A program made the position numbers and the translations under genes. This document shows, in pieces, positions 1 through 7,024 of a stretch of 14,385 nucleotides of DNA; position 1 is the stretch's first letter, and every line of letters starts with the position of its first letter. The DNA is from Pseudomonadota bacterium (GTDB lineage: Bacteria > Pseudomonadota > Gammaproteobacteria > Burkholderiales > Burkholderiaceae_B). The notes under the pieces are model-generated. The model did not search any database and was not told the origin of the DNA. It worked only from the letters and a program-made list of their open reading frames with translations. Location of the stretch: positions 1 through 14,385 of the forward strand of contig JAEZBO010000045.1 in NCBI GenBank assembly GCA_023427085.1. Reading direction: 5' to 3'.

Positions 1-219
1 AACGACTGGCAGGTCGGCCAGACCGGCAAGATCGTCGCGCCGCAGCTGTACATCGCGGTCGGTGTGTCGGGTGCGATCCAGCATCTGGCCGGCATGAAGG
101 ACTCCAAGGTGATCGTGGCGATCAACAAGGATGCCGAGGCGCCGATCTTCGGCGTGGCCGACTACGGCCTGGTCGGTGACCTGTTCCAGGTCGTGCCCGA
201 GCTGGCCAAGGCGCTCTGA
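1..219 (+). CDS. etfA: Electron transfer flavoprotein alpha subunit, C-terminal end (5' truncated by window)
   Basis: Only the last 72 codons are present, ending at TGA 217-219. ETF alpha carries the FAD of the soluble alpha/beta heterodimer that takes electrons from acyl-CoA dehydrogenases and passes them to ETF-ubiquinone oxidoreductase. The visible part is the FAD-binding C-terminal domain. It carries the family signature LYIAVGVSGAIQHLAG, then KVIVAINKD and the closing GVADYGLVGDLFQVVPEL segment. The C-terminus falls where the family normally ends, so nothing is missing at the 3' side. A strong terminator follows 19 bases later. The acyl-CoA dehydrogenase about 1.2 kb downstream is a plausible electron donor. 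Identity is near certain from the signature. Confidence 0.96.
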   Translation, partial: NDWQVGQTGKIVAPQLYIAVGVSGAIQHLAGMKDSKVIVAINKDAEAPIFGVADYGLVGDLFQVVPELAKAL

Positions 220-238
220 GCGCCAGCCAGACCGCGAC

Positions 239-273
239 AAAACCTGCAAGTCCTGGGCTTGCAGGTTTTTTTT
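239..273 (+). terminator. Rho-independent terminator after etfA
   Basis: A perfect 12-bp stem, AAAACCTGCAAG (239-250) with CTTGCAGGTTTT (258-269), encloses a 7-base loop. The T-run continues to 273. The stem begins 19 bases after the etfA stop. The A-run on the left arm means it could work in either direction. Confidence 0.93.
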
Positions 274-345
274 CGCCCGCCAGGCCTGGCCGCCGCCCGA
301 GCGCGGCGCAGCGGGCGGGTTGTTGATGGATTTCAGGAGTGGGCG

Positions 346-1305
346 GTGAGCGTTTCCCTACTTGTGCTGTGTGAATTGAGCCCGGCTCATCGCGAGCAGC
401 TCGATCAGCGTTACCAGGTCTGCCATGCCTTGACGCCGCAGGCGCGCGCCGAGGCGATCGGCCAGCGCGGCGGCGAGTTCCAGGCGGTGCTGACACTGGG
501 CCTGCTGGGCCTGCGGGCCGACGAAATGGACGCCATGCCGGCGCTGCAGCTGGTCTGCTGCCTGGGCGCGGGCTACGAGCAGGTCGATCTGGCCGCCGCC
601 GATGCGCGCGGCATCGTGGTCGCCAATGGCCGGGGCGCCAACGACGAGTGCGTGGCCGACCACGCGATGGGCCTGCTGATCGCGATCCTGCGCAACTTCC
701 GCGAGCTCGATCGGCTGTGCCGCGCCGGTGTCTGGCGTACCGCCATCGACTGGCCGCCCAACGTGTCGGGCAAGCGTGTCGGCATCCTGGGCCTGGGCGC
801 GGTGGGCGAGAAGATCGCCGAGCGGGCGCAGGCTTTCCGGATGCCGATCGGCTACCACAACCGCCGCCGCAAGCCCGACTCGCCCTATCGTTATTTCGAC
901 GACGTGGCGTCGCTGGCGCGCTGGTGCGACGTGCTGATCTGCGCCGCGCCCGGCGGCGCGGCCACCCGGCATCTGGTCGATGCGCAGGTGCTGCGCGAAC
1001 TGGGGCCGCAGGGCTTTCTGATCAACGTCGGCCGCGGCAGCATCGTCGATACCCAGGCGCTGGCGGCGGCGCTGGCCGATGGCTCGCTGGCCGGTGCCGG
1101 CCTGGACGTCTACGAAAGCGAACCGGCGCCGCCGGCCGAGCTGATCGGGCTCGACCGGCTGCTGCTGACGCCGCACATGGCGGGCTGGTCGCCCGAGGCC
1201 ATCGCGCAGCAGTTCGAGATGTTCACGCGCAATCTCGAGGGCCATTTTTTCGGTGCCGGCGCGGTTGCACCGGTCGCTTTTGACAGGCCCGGTGCGCCCA
1301 GTTAA
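346..1305 (+). CDS. D-isomer-specific 2-hydroxyacid dehydrogenase (glyoxylate/hydroxypyruvate reductase-like)
   Basis: NAD(P)-dependent oxidoreductase of 319 residues that interconverts a 2-oxoacid and a D-2-hydroxyacid; the exact substrate cannot be told from sequence. The Rossmann motif GLGAVG is at residues 149-154. The catalytic triad is complete at family spacing: Arg230 in GRGS, Glu259 in the ESEP segment, and His277 in TPHMAG. The start is the GTG at 346, with CAGGAG at 334-339 in front. A longer in-frame TTG at 259 lies inside the etfA terminator and is unlikely. The gene sits between etfA and an acyl-CoA dehydrogenase. It is cut off from etfA by the terminator and 101 bases from the next gene, so co-transcription downstream is possible. 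The best guess is the glyoxylate/hydroxypyruvate reductase branch, not formate or phosphoglycerate dehydrogenase (no ACT domain). Confidence 0.88.
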   Translation: MSVSLLVLCELSPAHREQLDQRYQVCHALTPQARAEAIGQRGGEFQAVLTLGLLGLRADEMDAMPALQLVCCLGAGYEQVDLAAADARGIVVANGRGANDECVADHAMGLLIAILRNFRELDRLCRAGVWRTAIDWPPNVSGKRVGILGLGAVGEKIAERAQAFRMPIGYHNRRRKPDSPYRYFDDVASLARWCDVLICAAPGGAATRHLVDAQVLRELGPQGFLINVGRGSIVDTQALAAALADGSLAGAGLDVYESEPAPPAELIGLDRLLLTPHMAGWSPEAIAQQFEMFTRNLEGHFFGAGAVAPVAFDRPGAPS

Positions 1306-1406
1306 AAGCGAAGGAGCACGCCCCACGGCCTGGCGCCCGGCCCACGAAGCTCGCGCCAGCCGCCGCGGCGGCGATAAAAGACTCGACGATAGCCGGAGAC
1401 ACCGCC

Positions 1407-3230
1407 ATGACCTTCACCGCGCCCTTGCAAGACATCCGTTTCGTGCTCAACGAGCTGGCCGACCTGCCGGCCATCCTGGCGCTGCCGGGTAACGAAGAGA
1501 TCACGCCGGACCTGATCGATGCCGTGCTCGAAGAGAACGCCCGCTTCGTGCAGGAGGTCATCGCGCCGCTCAATCGCGCCGGCGACCTGCATCCGCCCAG
1601 CTGGAAGGACGGCTCGGTCAAGGCCGCCAGCGGTTATGGCGCGGCCTTCTCCGAATTCGCCCAGGGCGGCTGGCAAGGCCTGCAGCATCCGCAGCAATGG
1701 GGCGGGCAGGGCCTGCCCAAGGTGCTGGCCGCCGCCACCAGCGAGAACCTCAATGCCGCCAGCCTGGCGTTCTCCTTGTGTCCGCTGCTGACCGACGGCG
1801 TGATCGAGGCGCTGCTGACGGTCGGCACCGACGAGCAGAAACAGCGCTACATCCCGCCGATGCTCGAGGGCCGCTGGACCGGCACGATGAACCTGACCGA
1901 GCCGCAGGCCGGCTCGGACCTGGCGCTGGTGGCGACGCGCGCGGCGCCGCAGCCCGATGGCAGCTACAAGGTCACCGGGCAGAAAATCTTCATCACCTAC
2001 GGCGAGCACGACATGGCGCAGAACATCGTGCACCTCGTGCTGGCGCGCACCCCCGACGCCCCGCCCGGGGTCAAGGGCATCTCGCTGTTCATCGTGCCCA
2101 AGTTCGTGCTCAACGAGACCGGCGAGCCGGCCGAGCGCAACGACGTGTGGTGCGCCTCGCTCGAACACAAGCTGGGCATCCACGGCAGCCCGACCGCGGT
2201 GCTGCTGTACGGCAGCGGCAAGGGCGAGGTGGGCGAGGGCGCCATCGGCTATCTGGTCGGCGAGGAGAACCGCGGCCTCGAATACATGTTCATCATGATG
2301 AACGCGGCCCGCTTCGCGGTCGGCATCCAGGGCATCGCGGTGTCCGAGCGCGCCACCCAGCACGCGCTGGCCTACGCCCGTGATCGCATCCAGGGCCGTG
2401 CCATCGAGGGATCGAGCGGGCCGGTGGCGATCGTGCGCCATCCCGACGTGCAGCGCATGCTGCTGACGATGCGCGCGCTGACCGAGGCCTCGCGCGCGAT
2501 GGCCTACGTGGCGGCCGCGGCGGCCGATCATGCGCACGGCGCCGCCGACGCGCAGCAGCGCGCGCGCTACCAGGCGGTCTACGAATACCTGGTGCCGGTG
2601 GTCAAGGGTTACGCCACCGAGTCGTCGGTCGAGGTGGCCTCGTTGGGCGTGCAGGTGCACGGCGGCATGGGCTTCATCGAAGAGACCGGCGCCGCGCAGC
2701 ATTATCGCGACGCGCGCATCCTGCCGATCTACGAGGGCACCACCGCGATCCAGGCCAATGATCTGGTCGGCCGCAAGACGCTGCGCGACGGCGGCGCGGT
2801 GGCCTCCGGGCTGGCGCGCGAGATCGATGCCACGGTCGCCGAGCTGCGGCAGGCCGCCGGCCAGAATGGCCCGGGCCATTCTGGCCTGGCGCTGATCGCC
2901 GAGCGGCTGGGGGCGGCGGTGGCGGCCTATCGCGAGGCGGTCGCCTTCATCCTCGAACACGTCAAGGACGATCCGCGCGCGGCCTTCGCCGGCAGCGTGC
3001 CGTATCTGATGCTGACCGGCACCGTGGTGGGCGGCTGGCAGATGGCGCGCGCGGCGCTGGCCTGCCTGCGGCATATCGACGCCGGCAGCGACGATCCTTT
3101 CTATGCCGACAAGCTGGCGACCGCGGTGTTCCATGCCGGCCATCTGCTGCCACGCGCGCTGGCGCTGAGCGCCGCGGTGCAGGCGGGCGGCGTGGTCGGC
3201 CAGGCCTTGGCCGATTCCAGCATTGCATAA
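1407..3230 (+). CDS. Acyl-CoA dehydrogenase, ~600-residue class (DmdC-like)
   Basis: FAD enzyme of 607 residues that oxidises an acyl-CoA to the 2-enoyl-CoA and hands electrons to ETF. It is longer than the ~380-residue MCAD type. It fits the class with an extra N-terminal helix segment (about 1-35), the usual N/middle/C acyl-CoA dehydrogenase domains, and a further C-terminal domain (about 470-607). The flavin/substrate loop TEPQAGSD is at 164-171. The expected catalytic glutamate is Glu443 in PIYEGTTAIQ, preceded by the conserved GGMGFIEETGAAQHYRDARI stretch. Start ATG 1407 has GGAG at 1395-1398. This class is often auto-labelled 3-methylmercaptopropionyl-CoA dehydrogenase (DmdC). Nothing else here points to DMSP metabolism, so a medium- or long-chain fatty-acyl substrate is equally possible. 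The nearby etfA supports coupling to ETF. Confidence 0.92.
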   Translation: MTFTAPLQDIRFVLNELADLPAILALPGNEEITPDLIDAVLEENARFVQEVIAPLNRAGDLHPPSWKDGSVKAASGYGAAFSEFAQGGWQGLQHPQQWGGQGLPKVLAAATSENLNAASLAFSLCPLLTDGVIEALLTVGTDEQKQRYIPPMLEGRWTGTMNLTEPQAGSDLALVATRAAPQPDGSYKVTGQKIFITYGEHDMAQNIVHLVLARTPDAPPGVKGISLFIVPKFVLNETGEPAERNDVWCASLEHKLGIHGSPTAVLLYGSGKGEVGEGAIGYLVGEENRGLEYMFIMMNAARFAVGIQGIAVSERATQHALAYARDRIQGRAIEGSSGPVAIVRHPDVQRMLLTMRALTEASRAMAYVAAAAADHAHGAADAQQRARYQAVYEYLVPVVKGYATESSVEVASLGVQVHGGMGFIEETGAAQHYRDARILPIYEGTTAIQANDLVGRKTLRDGGAVASGLAREIDATVAELRQAAGQNGPGHSGLALIAERLGAAVAAYREAVAFILEHVKDDPRAAFAGSVPYLMLTGTVVGGWQMARAALACLRHIDAGSDDPFYADKLATAVFHAGHLLPRALALSAAVQAGGVVGQALADSSIA

Positions 3231-3260
3231 GGTTATATAGAAATTTTATTTATTAAAGAC
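3231..3260. promoter_or_regulatory. AT-rich island upstream of the peroxiredoxin gene
   Basis: Directly after the acyl-CoA dehydrogenase stop lies about 30 bases that are roughly four-fifths A/T (for example AAATTTTATTTATTAAAG), in a region otherwise far richer in GC. It is the only such patch in the window, and it lies 70-100 bases before the peroxiredoxin ATG. That position suits an UP element or the binding site of an activator such as CysB. I could not place a convincing -35/-10 pair, so the exact promoter is unresolved. Confidence 0.45.
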
Positions 3261-3330
3261 CGGACAACCCTGCAAAAATTGCATAACGCATCGTCGCCCG
3301 CGGCACGGGCATCCAACGCAAGGAGTCACC

Positions 3331-3972
3331 ATGAGCGCATTGAAGCTGGGCGATACCGCCCCCGATTTCGAACAGGATTCTTCCATCGGCCGCATCCGCC
3401 TGCATGAGTACCTGGGTGATCAGTGGGGCGTGCTGTTCTCGCATCCTGCCGATTTCACGCCGGTGTGCACCACCGAGCTGGGCTATACCGCCAAGCTGGC
3501 CGACGAGTTCGCCAAGCGCAACGTCAAGGTGCTGGCGCTGTCGGTCGATAGCGCCGATTCGCATACCAAGTGGATCGACGACATCAACGACACGCAGAGC
3601 ACCACGGTCAATTTCCCGATCCTGGCCGACCACGACCGCAAGGTCTCCGAGCTCTACGACATGATCCACCCGAACGCCAATGCCACGCTGACGGTGCGCT
3701 CGGTGTTCATCATCGACCCGGCCAAGAAGGTGCGCCTGACGTTGACCTATCCGGCCAGCACCGGCCGCAACTTCAACGAGATCCTGCGCGTGATCGATTC
3801 GCTGCAGCTGACCGACAGCCACAGCGTGGCCACGCCGGTGAACTGGCAGGACGGCGACGACGTGATCATCGTGCCCTCGCTCAAGGACGAAGAGGTCATC
3901 AAGCAGAAGTTTCCCAAGGGCTACAAGGCCGTGCGTCCTTACCTGCGCGTGACGCCCCAGCCCAACAAGTAA
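3331..3972 (+). CDS. 1-Cys peroxiredoxin (Prx6/LsfA type)
   Basis: Cytosolic thiol peroxidase of 213 residues that reduces hydrogen peroxide and organic hydroperoxides. The active site is DFTPVCTTE, with peroxidatic Cys46 and Thr43. Cys46 is the only cysteine in the protein, which makes it a true 1-Cys enzyme needing an outside thiol for recycling. The long C-terminal arm (about 165-213, with PVNWQDGDDVIIVPSL) is typical of Prx6 and its bacterial relatives. Start ATG 3331 has a strong AAGGAGT at 3320-3326. Pseudomonas LsfA belongs to this family and is known as a sulfate-starvation-induced protein. The gene next door here is the sulfate-binding protein, so a shared sulfur-status response is a reasonable inference. 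It forms its own unit, with its own upstream region and a terminator behind it. Confidence 0.94.
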   Translation: MSALKLGDTAPDFEQDSSIGRIRLHEYLGDQWGVLFSHPADFTPVCTTELGYTAKLADEFAKRNVKVLALSVDSADSHTKWIDDINDTQSTTVNFPILADHDRKVSELYDMIHPNANATLTVRSVFIIDPAKKVRLTLTYPASTGRNFNEILRVIDSLQLTDSHSVATPVNWQDGDDVIIVPSLKDEEVIKQKFPKGYKAVRPYLRVTPQPNK

Positions 3973-3994
3973 GCAGCGGCCCGCCACGCCGTGC

Positions 3995-4020
3995 ACCGCC
4001 CCTCGGGGCGGTTTTTTTTT
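3995..4020 (+). terminator. Rho-independent terminator after the peroxiredoxin gene
   Basis: A GC-rich stem, ACCGCCC (3995-4001) with GGGCGGT (4006-4012), closes on a CTCG tetraloop and runs into a T-tract to 4020. It begins 22 bases after the stop codon and isolates the peroxiredoxin unit from the sulfate genes. Confidence 0.9.
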
Positions 4021-4083
4021 CGTCCGGCGGCGGCCGCCGCCTGCGTTTTTCGGCACAAACAAATCGCTTGCGGTATTAATGAA

Positions 4084-4147
4084 CGCCAGCGATGAACTAG
4101 GAAGAATTGCATCGTTCTCTTCCTTACGCGCATCCCGCAGACTGGCG
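4084..4147 (+). promoter_or_regulatory. Nested inverted repeats in front of sbp
   Basis: The stretch between the peroxiredoxin terminator and sbp should hold the promoter of the sulfate genes. It contains two nested dyads. The outer one is CGCCAG (4084-4089) with CTGGCG (4142-4147). The inner one is AGGAAGA (4099-4105) with TCTTCCT (4118-4124), separated by 12 bases. They could be an operator for a LysR-type regulator such as CysB, or a folded 5' leader. No clear -35/-10 pair was identified. Confidence 0.4.
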
Positions 4148-4177
4148 CCTCAATGTCTCGTTACAAGGAAAGCGGTC

Positions 4178-5200
4178 ATGTTGCGTAAGGCGGGTTGGGT
4201 GGCCCTGACGGCCCTGGTGGTAGGTATGACGGCGCCGCTCGCGGCGCTGGCGCAGGCAAAGACGCAGACGCTGCTGAACGTGTCGTACGACCCGACGCGC
4301 GAGCTGTATCGCGAGATCGACGACGCCTTCATCAAGCAATACAAGGAAAAGACCGGCACCACGCTGACGATCCGCCAGTCGCATGGCGGCTCGGGCCGCC
4401 AGGCGCGCTCCGTCATCGATGGCCTGGACGCCGACGTGGTGACGCTGGCGCTGGCCTACGACATCGATGCGATCGCCGACCGCGGCCTGCTGCCGCAGGA
4501 TTGGCAGAAGCGGCTGGACCTGAACAGCTCGCCGTATACCTCGACCATCGTGTTCCTGGTGCGCAAGGGCAATCCCAAGGGCATCAAGGACTGGGACGAC
4601 CTGGTCAAGCCGGGCGTGCAGGTCATCACGCCCAATCCCAAGACCTCGGGCGGCGCGCGCTGGAACTACCTGGCCGCCTGGGCCTACGAACTGCAGCGCA
4701 ACGGCGGCAACGTCGACGGCGCCAAATCGTTCGTCGGCAAGCTGTTCCAGAACGTGCCGGTGCTCGATACCGGCGCGCGCGGCTCGACCATCACCTTCGT
4801 CGAGCGTGGCGTCGGTGATGTGCTGCTGGCCTGGGAGAACGAAGCCTTCCTGTCGGTCGAGGAACTCGGTCCGGACAAGTTCGACATCATCGTGCCGTCG
4901 CTGTCGATCCTGGCCGAGCCGCCGGTGACGGTGGTCGACAAGAACGTCGAGAAGAAGGGCACCCGCGCCGCCGCGCAGGCCTATCTCGAGTTCCTGTACA
5001 CGCCGCAGGCACAGGAGATCATCGCCAAGAACTTCTACCGCCCGACCAACAAGGACGTCGCCGCCAAATACGCCAAGCAGTTCCCCGACGTCAAGCTGGT
5101 GACCATCGACGACACCTTCGGTGGCTGGCGCAAGGCGCAGCAGGAGCACTTCAACGACGGTGGCACCTTCGACCAGATCTACCAGCCCAAGGGCCGGTAA
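4178..5200 (+). CDS. sbp: Periplasmic sulfate-binding protein of the sulfate ABC importer
   Basis: Captures sulfate (and probably thiosulfate) in the periplasm and delivers it to CysTWA. The 340-residue precursor has a classical Sec signal peptide: MLRK, a hydrophobic core, then cleavage probably after Ala25 (LAALA|QA). Family landmarks are LLNVSYDPTREL at about 32-43, RQSHGGSGRQA at about 66-76, the GARGSTITFVERGVGDVL stretch, and PPVTVVDKNV near the C-terminal lobe. Mature size matches E. coli Sbp. ATG 4178 is preferred because AAGGAAA lies at 4165-4171 and the signal peptide begins there. The in-frame ATG at 4079 would add a polar 33-residue leader ahead of the signal peptide. It is the first gene of the string, 18 bases before cysT. 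It could be labelled cysP; sequence alone separates Sbp and CysP poorly. Confidence 0.94.
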   Translation: MLRKAGWVALTALVVGMTAPLAALAQAKTQTLLNVSYDPTRELYREIDDAFIKQYKEKTGTTLTIRQSHGGSGRQARSVIDGLDADVVTLALAYDIDAIADRGLLPQDWQKRLDLNSSPYTSTIVFLVRKGNPKGIKDWDDLVKPGVQVITPNPKTSGGARWNYLAAWAYELQRNGGNVDGAKSFVGKLFQNVPVLDTGARGSTITFVERGVGDVLLAWENEAFLSVEELGPDKFDIIVPSLSILAEPPVTVVDKNVEKKGTRAAAQAYLEFLYTPQAQEIIAKNFYRPTNKDVAAKYAKQFPDVKLVTIDDTFGGWRKAQQEHFNDGGTFDQIYQPKGR

Positions 5201-5218
5201 AGCGACGAGGCCGGCGAG

Positions 5219-6121
5219 ATGCGCTCCTCCACCATCAGCTTGCCGGCGGGCCCGCCCGGGCCCGCCCCACGCACCAGCACCCCCGCCAGGCGCCGCTTCG
5301 GCGTGCTGCCGGGTTTTGGCCTGTCGATGGGCTACACCTTGCTGTACCTGGGATTGCTGGTGCTGATCCCGCTGGCGGCGCTGCCGATCAAGAGCGCCGA
5401 GCTGGGCTGGCTGGGTTTCTGGGAGACCATCACCGCGCCGCGCGTGCTGGCCTCGTTCAAGCTGACCTTCGGCGCCTCGGCGATCGCGGCCGGCGTCAAC
5501 CTGGTGTTCGGGCTGGTGGTGGCCTGGACGCTGGTGCGTTATGAGTTCCCCGGCAAGAAACTGGTCGATGCGCTGGTCGACCTGCCGTTCGCGCTGCCGA
5601 CCGCGGTGGCCGGCATCGCGCTGACCTCGCTGTACGCCCGCAACGGCTGGCTCGGCAATCCGCTGGAGAACTGGCTGGGCATCAAGGTGGCGTTCACGCC
5701 GCTGGGCATCGTCATCGCGCTGATCTTCATCGGCCTGCCGTTCGTGGTGCGCACGGTCCAGCCGGTGCTCGAGGACATCGAACGCGAGATCGAAGAAGCC
5801 TCCAGCAGCCTGGGCGCCGACCGCTGGCAGACCTTTCGCCGGGTGCTGCTGCCAACCATCCTGCCGGCGCTGCTGACCGGTTTCGCACTGGCCTTCGCGC
5901 GAGCGGTCGGCGAGTACGGATCGGTGGTGTTCATCGCCGGCAACATGCCGATGATTTCGGAGATCACCCCCTTGCTGATCATCGCCAAGCTCGAACAGTT
6001 CGACTACGCCGGCGCGGCCGCGATCGCCACCGCGATGCTGGTGATCTCGCTGTTGCTGCTGCTGGTCATCAACAGCCTGCAATGGTGGCAGACGCATCGC
6101 AGCGGCGGGAGGCGAGCATGA
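5219..6121 (+). CDS. cysT: Sulfate ABC transporter permease CysT (CysU)
   Basis: Inner-membrane permease of 300 residues, one half of the CysT/CysW channel. After a polar N-terminus about 18 residues longer than in E. coli, the RRFGVLPGF segment and the first membrane helix follow. Typical stretches are DLPFALPTAVAGIALTSLYA and GLPFVVRTVQPVLEDIE. The EAA loop that docks to CysA starts at about 192-194 (EEASSSLGA) and ends in LLPTILP. GEYGSVVFIAGN follows. The ATG at 5219 is 18 bases after the sbp stop, with ACGAGG at 5205-5210. The 3' end overlaps cysW in an ATGA (stop TGA 6119-6121, cysW ATG 6118-6120), which implies translational coupling and equal dosage of the two permeases. Confidence 0.95.
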   Translation: MRSSTISLPAGPPGPAPRTSTPARRRFGVLPGFGLSMGYTLLYLGLLVLIPLAALPIKSAELGWLGFWETITAPRVLASFKLTFGASAIAAGVNLVFGLVVAWTLVRYEFPGKKLVDALVDLPFALPTAVAGIALTSLYARNGWLGNPLENWLGIKVAFTPLGIVIALIFIGLPFVVRTVQPVLEDIEREIEEASSSLGADRWQTFRRVLLPTILPALLTGFALAFARAVGEYGSVVFIAGNMPMISEITPLLIIAKLEQFDYAGAAAIATAMLVISLLLLLVINSLQWWQTHRSGGRRA

Positions 6122-7011
6122 GCGCCGCCGCCCCCAGGCCGGCGCACCTGACCGAGCCGCGCTGGGTCCGCATCCTGCTGCTGGCCGTCTCGCTGGGCTT
6201 TCTCGGGCTGTTCCTGCTGCTGCCGCTGATCAGCGTGTTCGTGCAGGCGCTGGCGCGCGGCTGGGACGTCTACGTGGCCTCGATCACCGAGCCCGACGCG
6301 CTGTCGGCGATCCGGCTGACGCTGTTCGTCGCGCTGATCGCCCTGCCGATCAACCTGGTGCTGGGCATCGCCGCGGCCTGGGCGATCACGCGTTTCGAGT
6401 TCCGCGGCAAGCAGTTCCTGATCACGCTGATCGACCTGCCGTTCTCGGTCTCGCCGGTGGTGGCGGGGCTGGTGTTCGTGCTGCTGTTCGGCTCGCAGGG
6501 CTGGTTCGGCCCGTGGCTGCAGGCCAACGACATCCGCATCGTCTACGCCGTGCCGGCGGTGGTGCTGGCGACGCTGTTCGTGACCTTCCCGTTCGTCGCG
6601 CGCGAGCTGATCCCGCTGATGCAGGCGCAGGGCAGCGACGAGGAACTGGCCGCGCTGACGCTGGGCGCCAACGGCTGGCAGATATTCTTTCGGGTGACGC
6701 TGCCCAACATAAAATGGGGGCTGCTGTACGGCACCATCCTTGCCAACGCACGCGCCATGGGAGAATTCGGCGCGGTGTCGGTGGTGTCGGGGCAGGTGCG
6801 GGGACTGACCAACACCATGACCCTGCATGTCGAAATCCTCTACAACGAATACATGTTCGCGGCCTCGTTCGCCGTCGCTTCGCTGCTGGCCCTGCTGGCG
6901 CTGGTGACGCTGGTGGCCAAGAACCTGGTCGAATGGCTGAGCGCCCGACCCGCGCAAGCCGGCGTTTCGATGGAACGCCCGCTGGCGCAGGCACAGCCGG
7001 CCCTGGCCTGA
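6118..7011 (+). CDS. cysW: Sulfate ABC transporter permease CysW
   Basis: Second inner-membrane permease subunit, 297 residues, partner of CysT. Family stretches include IALPINLVLGIAAAWAITRF, DLPFSVSPVVAGLVFVLLFG and FPFVARELIPLMQAQGSDEE. The EAA-type cytoplasmic loop begins at about residue 175 (EELAALTLGANGW), runs to VTLPNIKWGLLYG, and is followed by ARAMGEFGAVSVVSG. Hydrophobic helices are spread through the protein as expected for six membrane spans. The start at 6118 overlaps the cysT stop by 4 bases. An upstream in-frame start would lie inside cysT and gives no family residues. It ends 13 bases before cysA. Confidence 0.95.
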   Translation: MSAAAPRPAHLTEPRWVRILLLAVSLGFLGLFLLLPLISVFVQALARGWDVYVASITEPDALSAIRLTLFVALIALPINLVLGIAAAWAITRFEFRGKQFLITLIDLPFSVSPVVAGLVFVLLFGSQGWFGPWLQANDIRIVYAVPAVVLATLFVTFPFVARELIPLMQAQGSDEELAALTLGANGWQIFFRVTLPNIKWGLLYGTILANARAMGEFGAVSVVSGQVRGLTNTMTLHVEILYNEYMFAASFAVASLLALLALVTLVAKNLVEWLSARPAQAGVSMERPLAQAQPALA

Positions 7012-7024
7012 GACGGAGCCAACG

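Noticed and set aside
259..345. Longer start (TTG 259) for the hydroxyacid dehydrogenase
   Set aside because: It lies inside the etfA terminator hairpin, has no ribosome site and adds no family residues; GTG 346 has a good site.
1302..3143. Long minus-strand open frame opposite the acyl-CoA dehydrogenase
   Set aside because: Arg/His/Gln-rich translation without domains; it is the usual GC-rich antisense shadow of a real gene.
4052..4071. Possible sigma54 promoter (GGCAC ... TTGC)
   Set aside because: The GG-to-GC spacing is 16 bases, not the required 10.
4079..4177. Upstream ATG 4079 as the sbp start
   Set aside because: It would bury the signal peptide behind 33 polar residues; ATG 4178 has a ribosome site and begins the signal peptide.
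4124..6097. Long minus-strand open frame opposite sbp-cysT
   Set aside because: Low-complexity Gln/Arg/His translation exactly antisense to well-identified genes.
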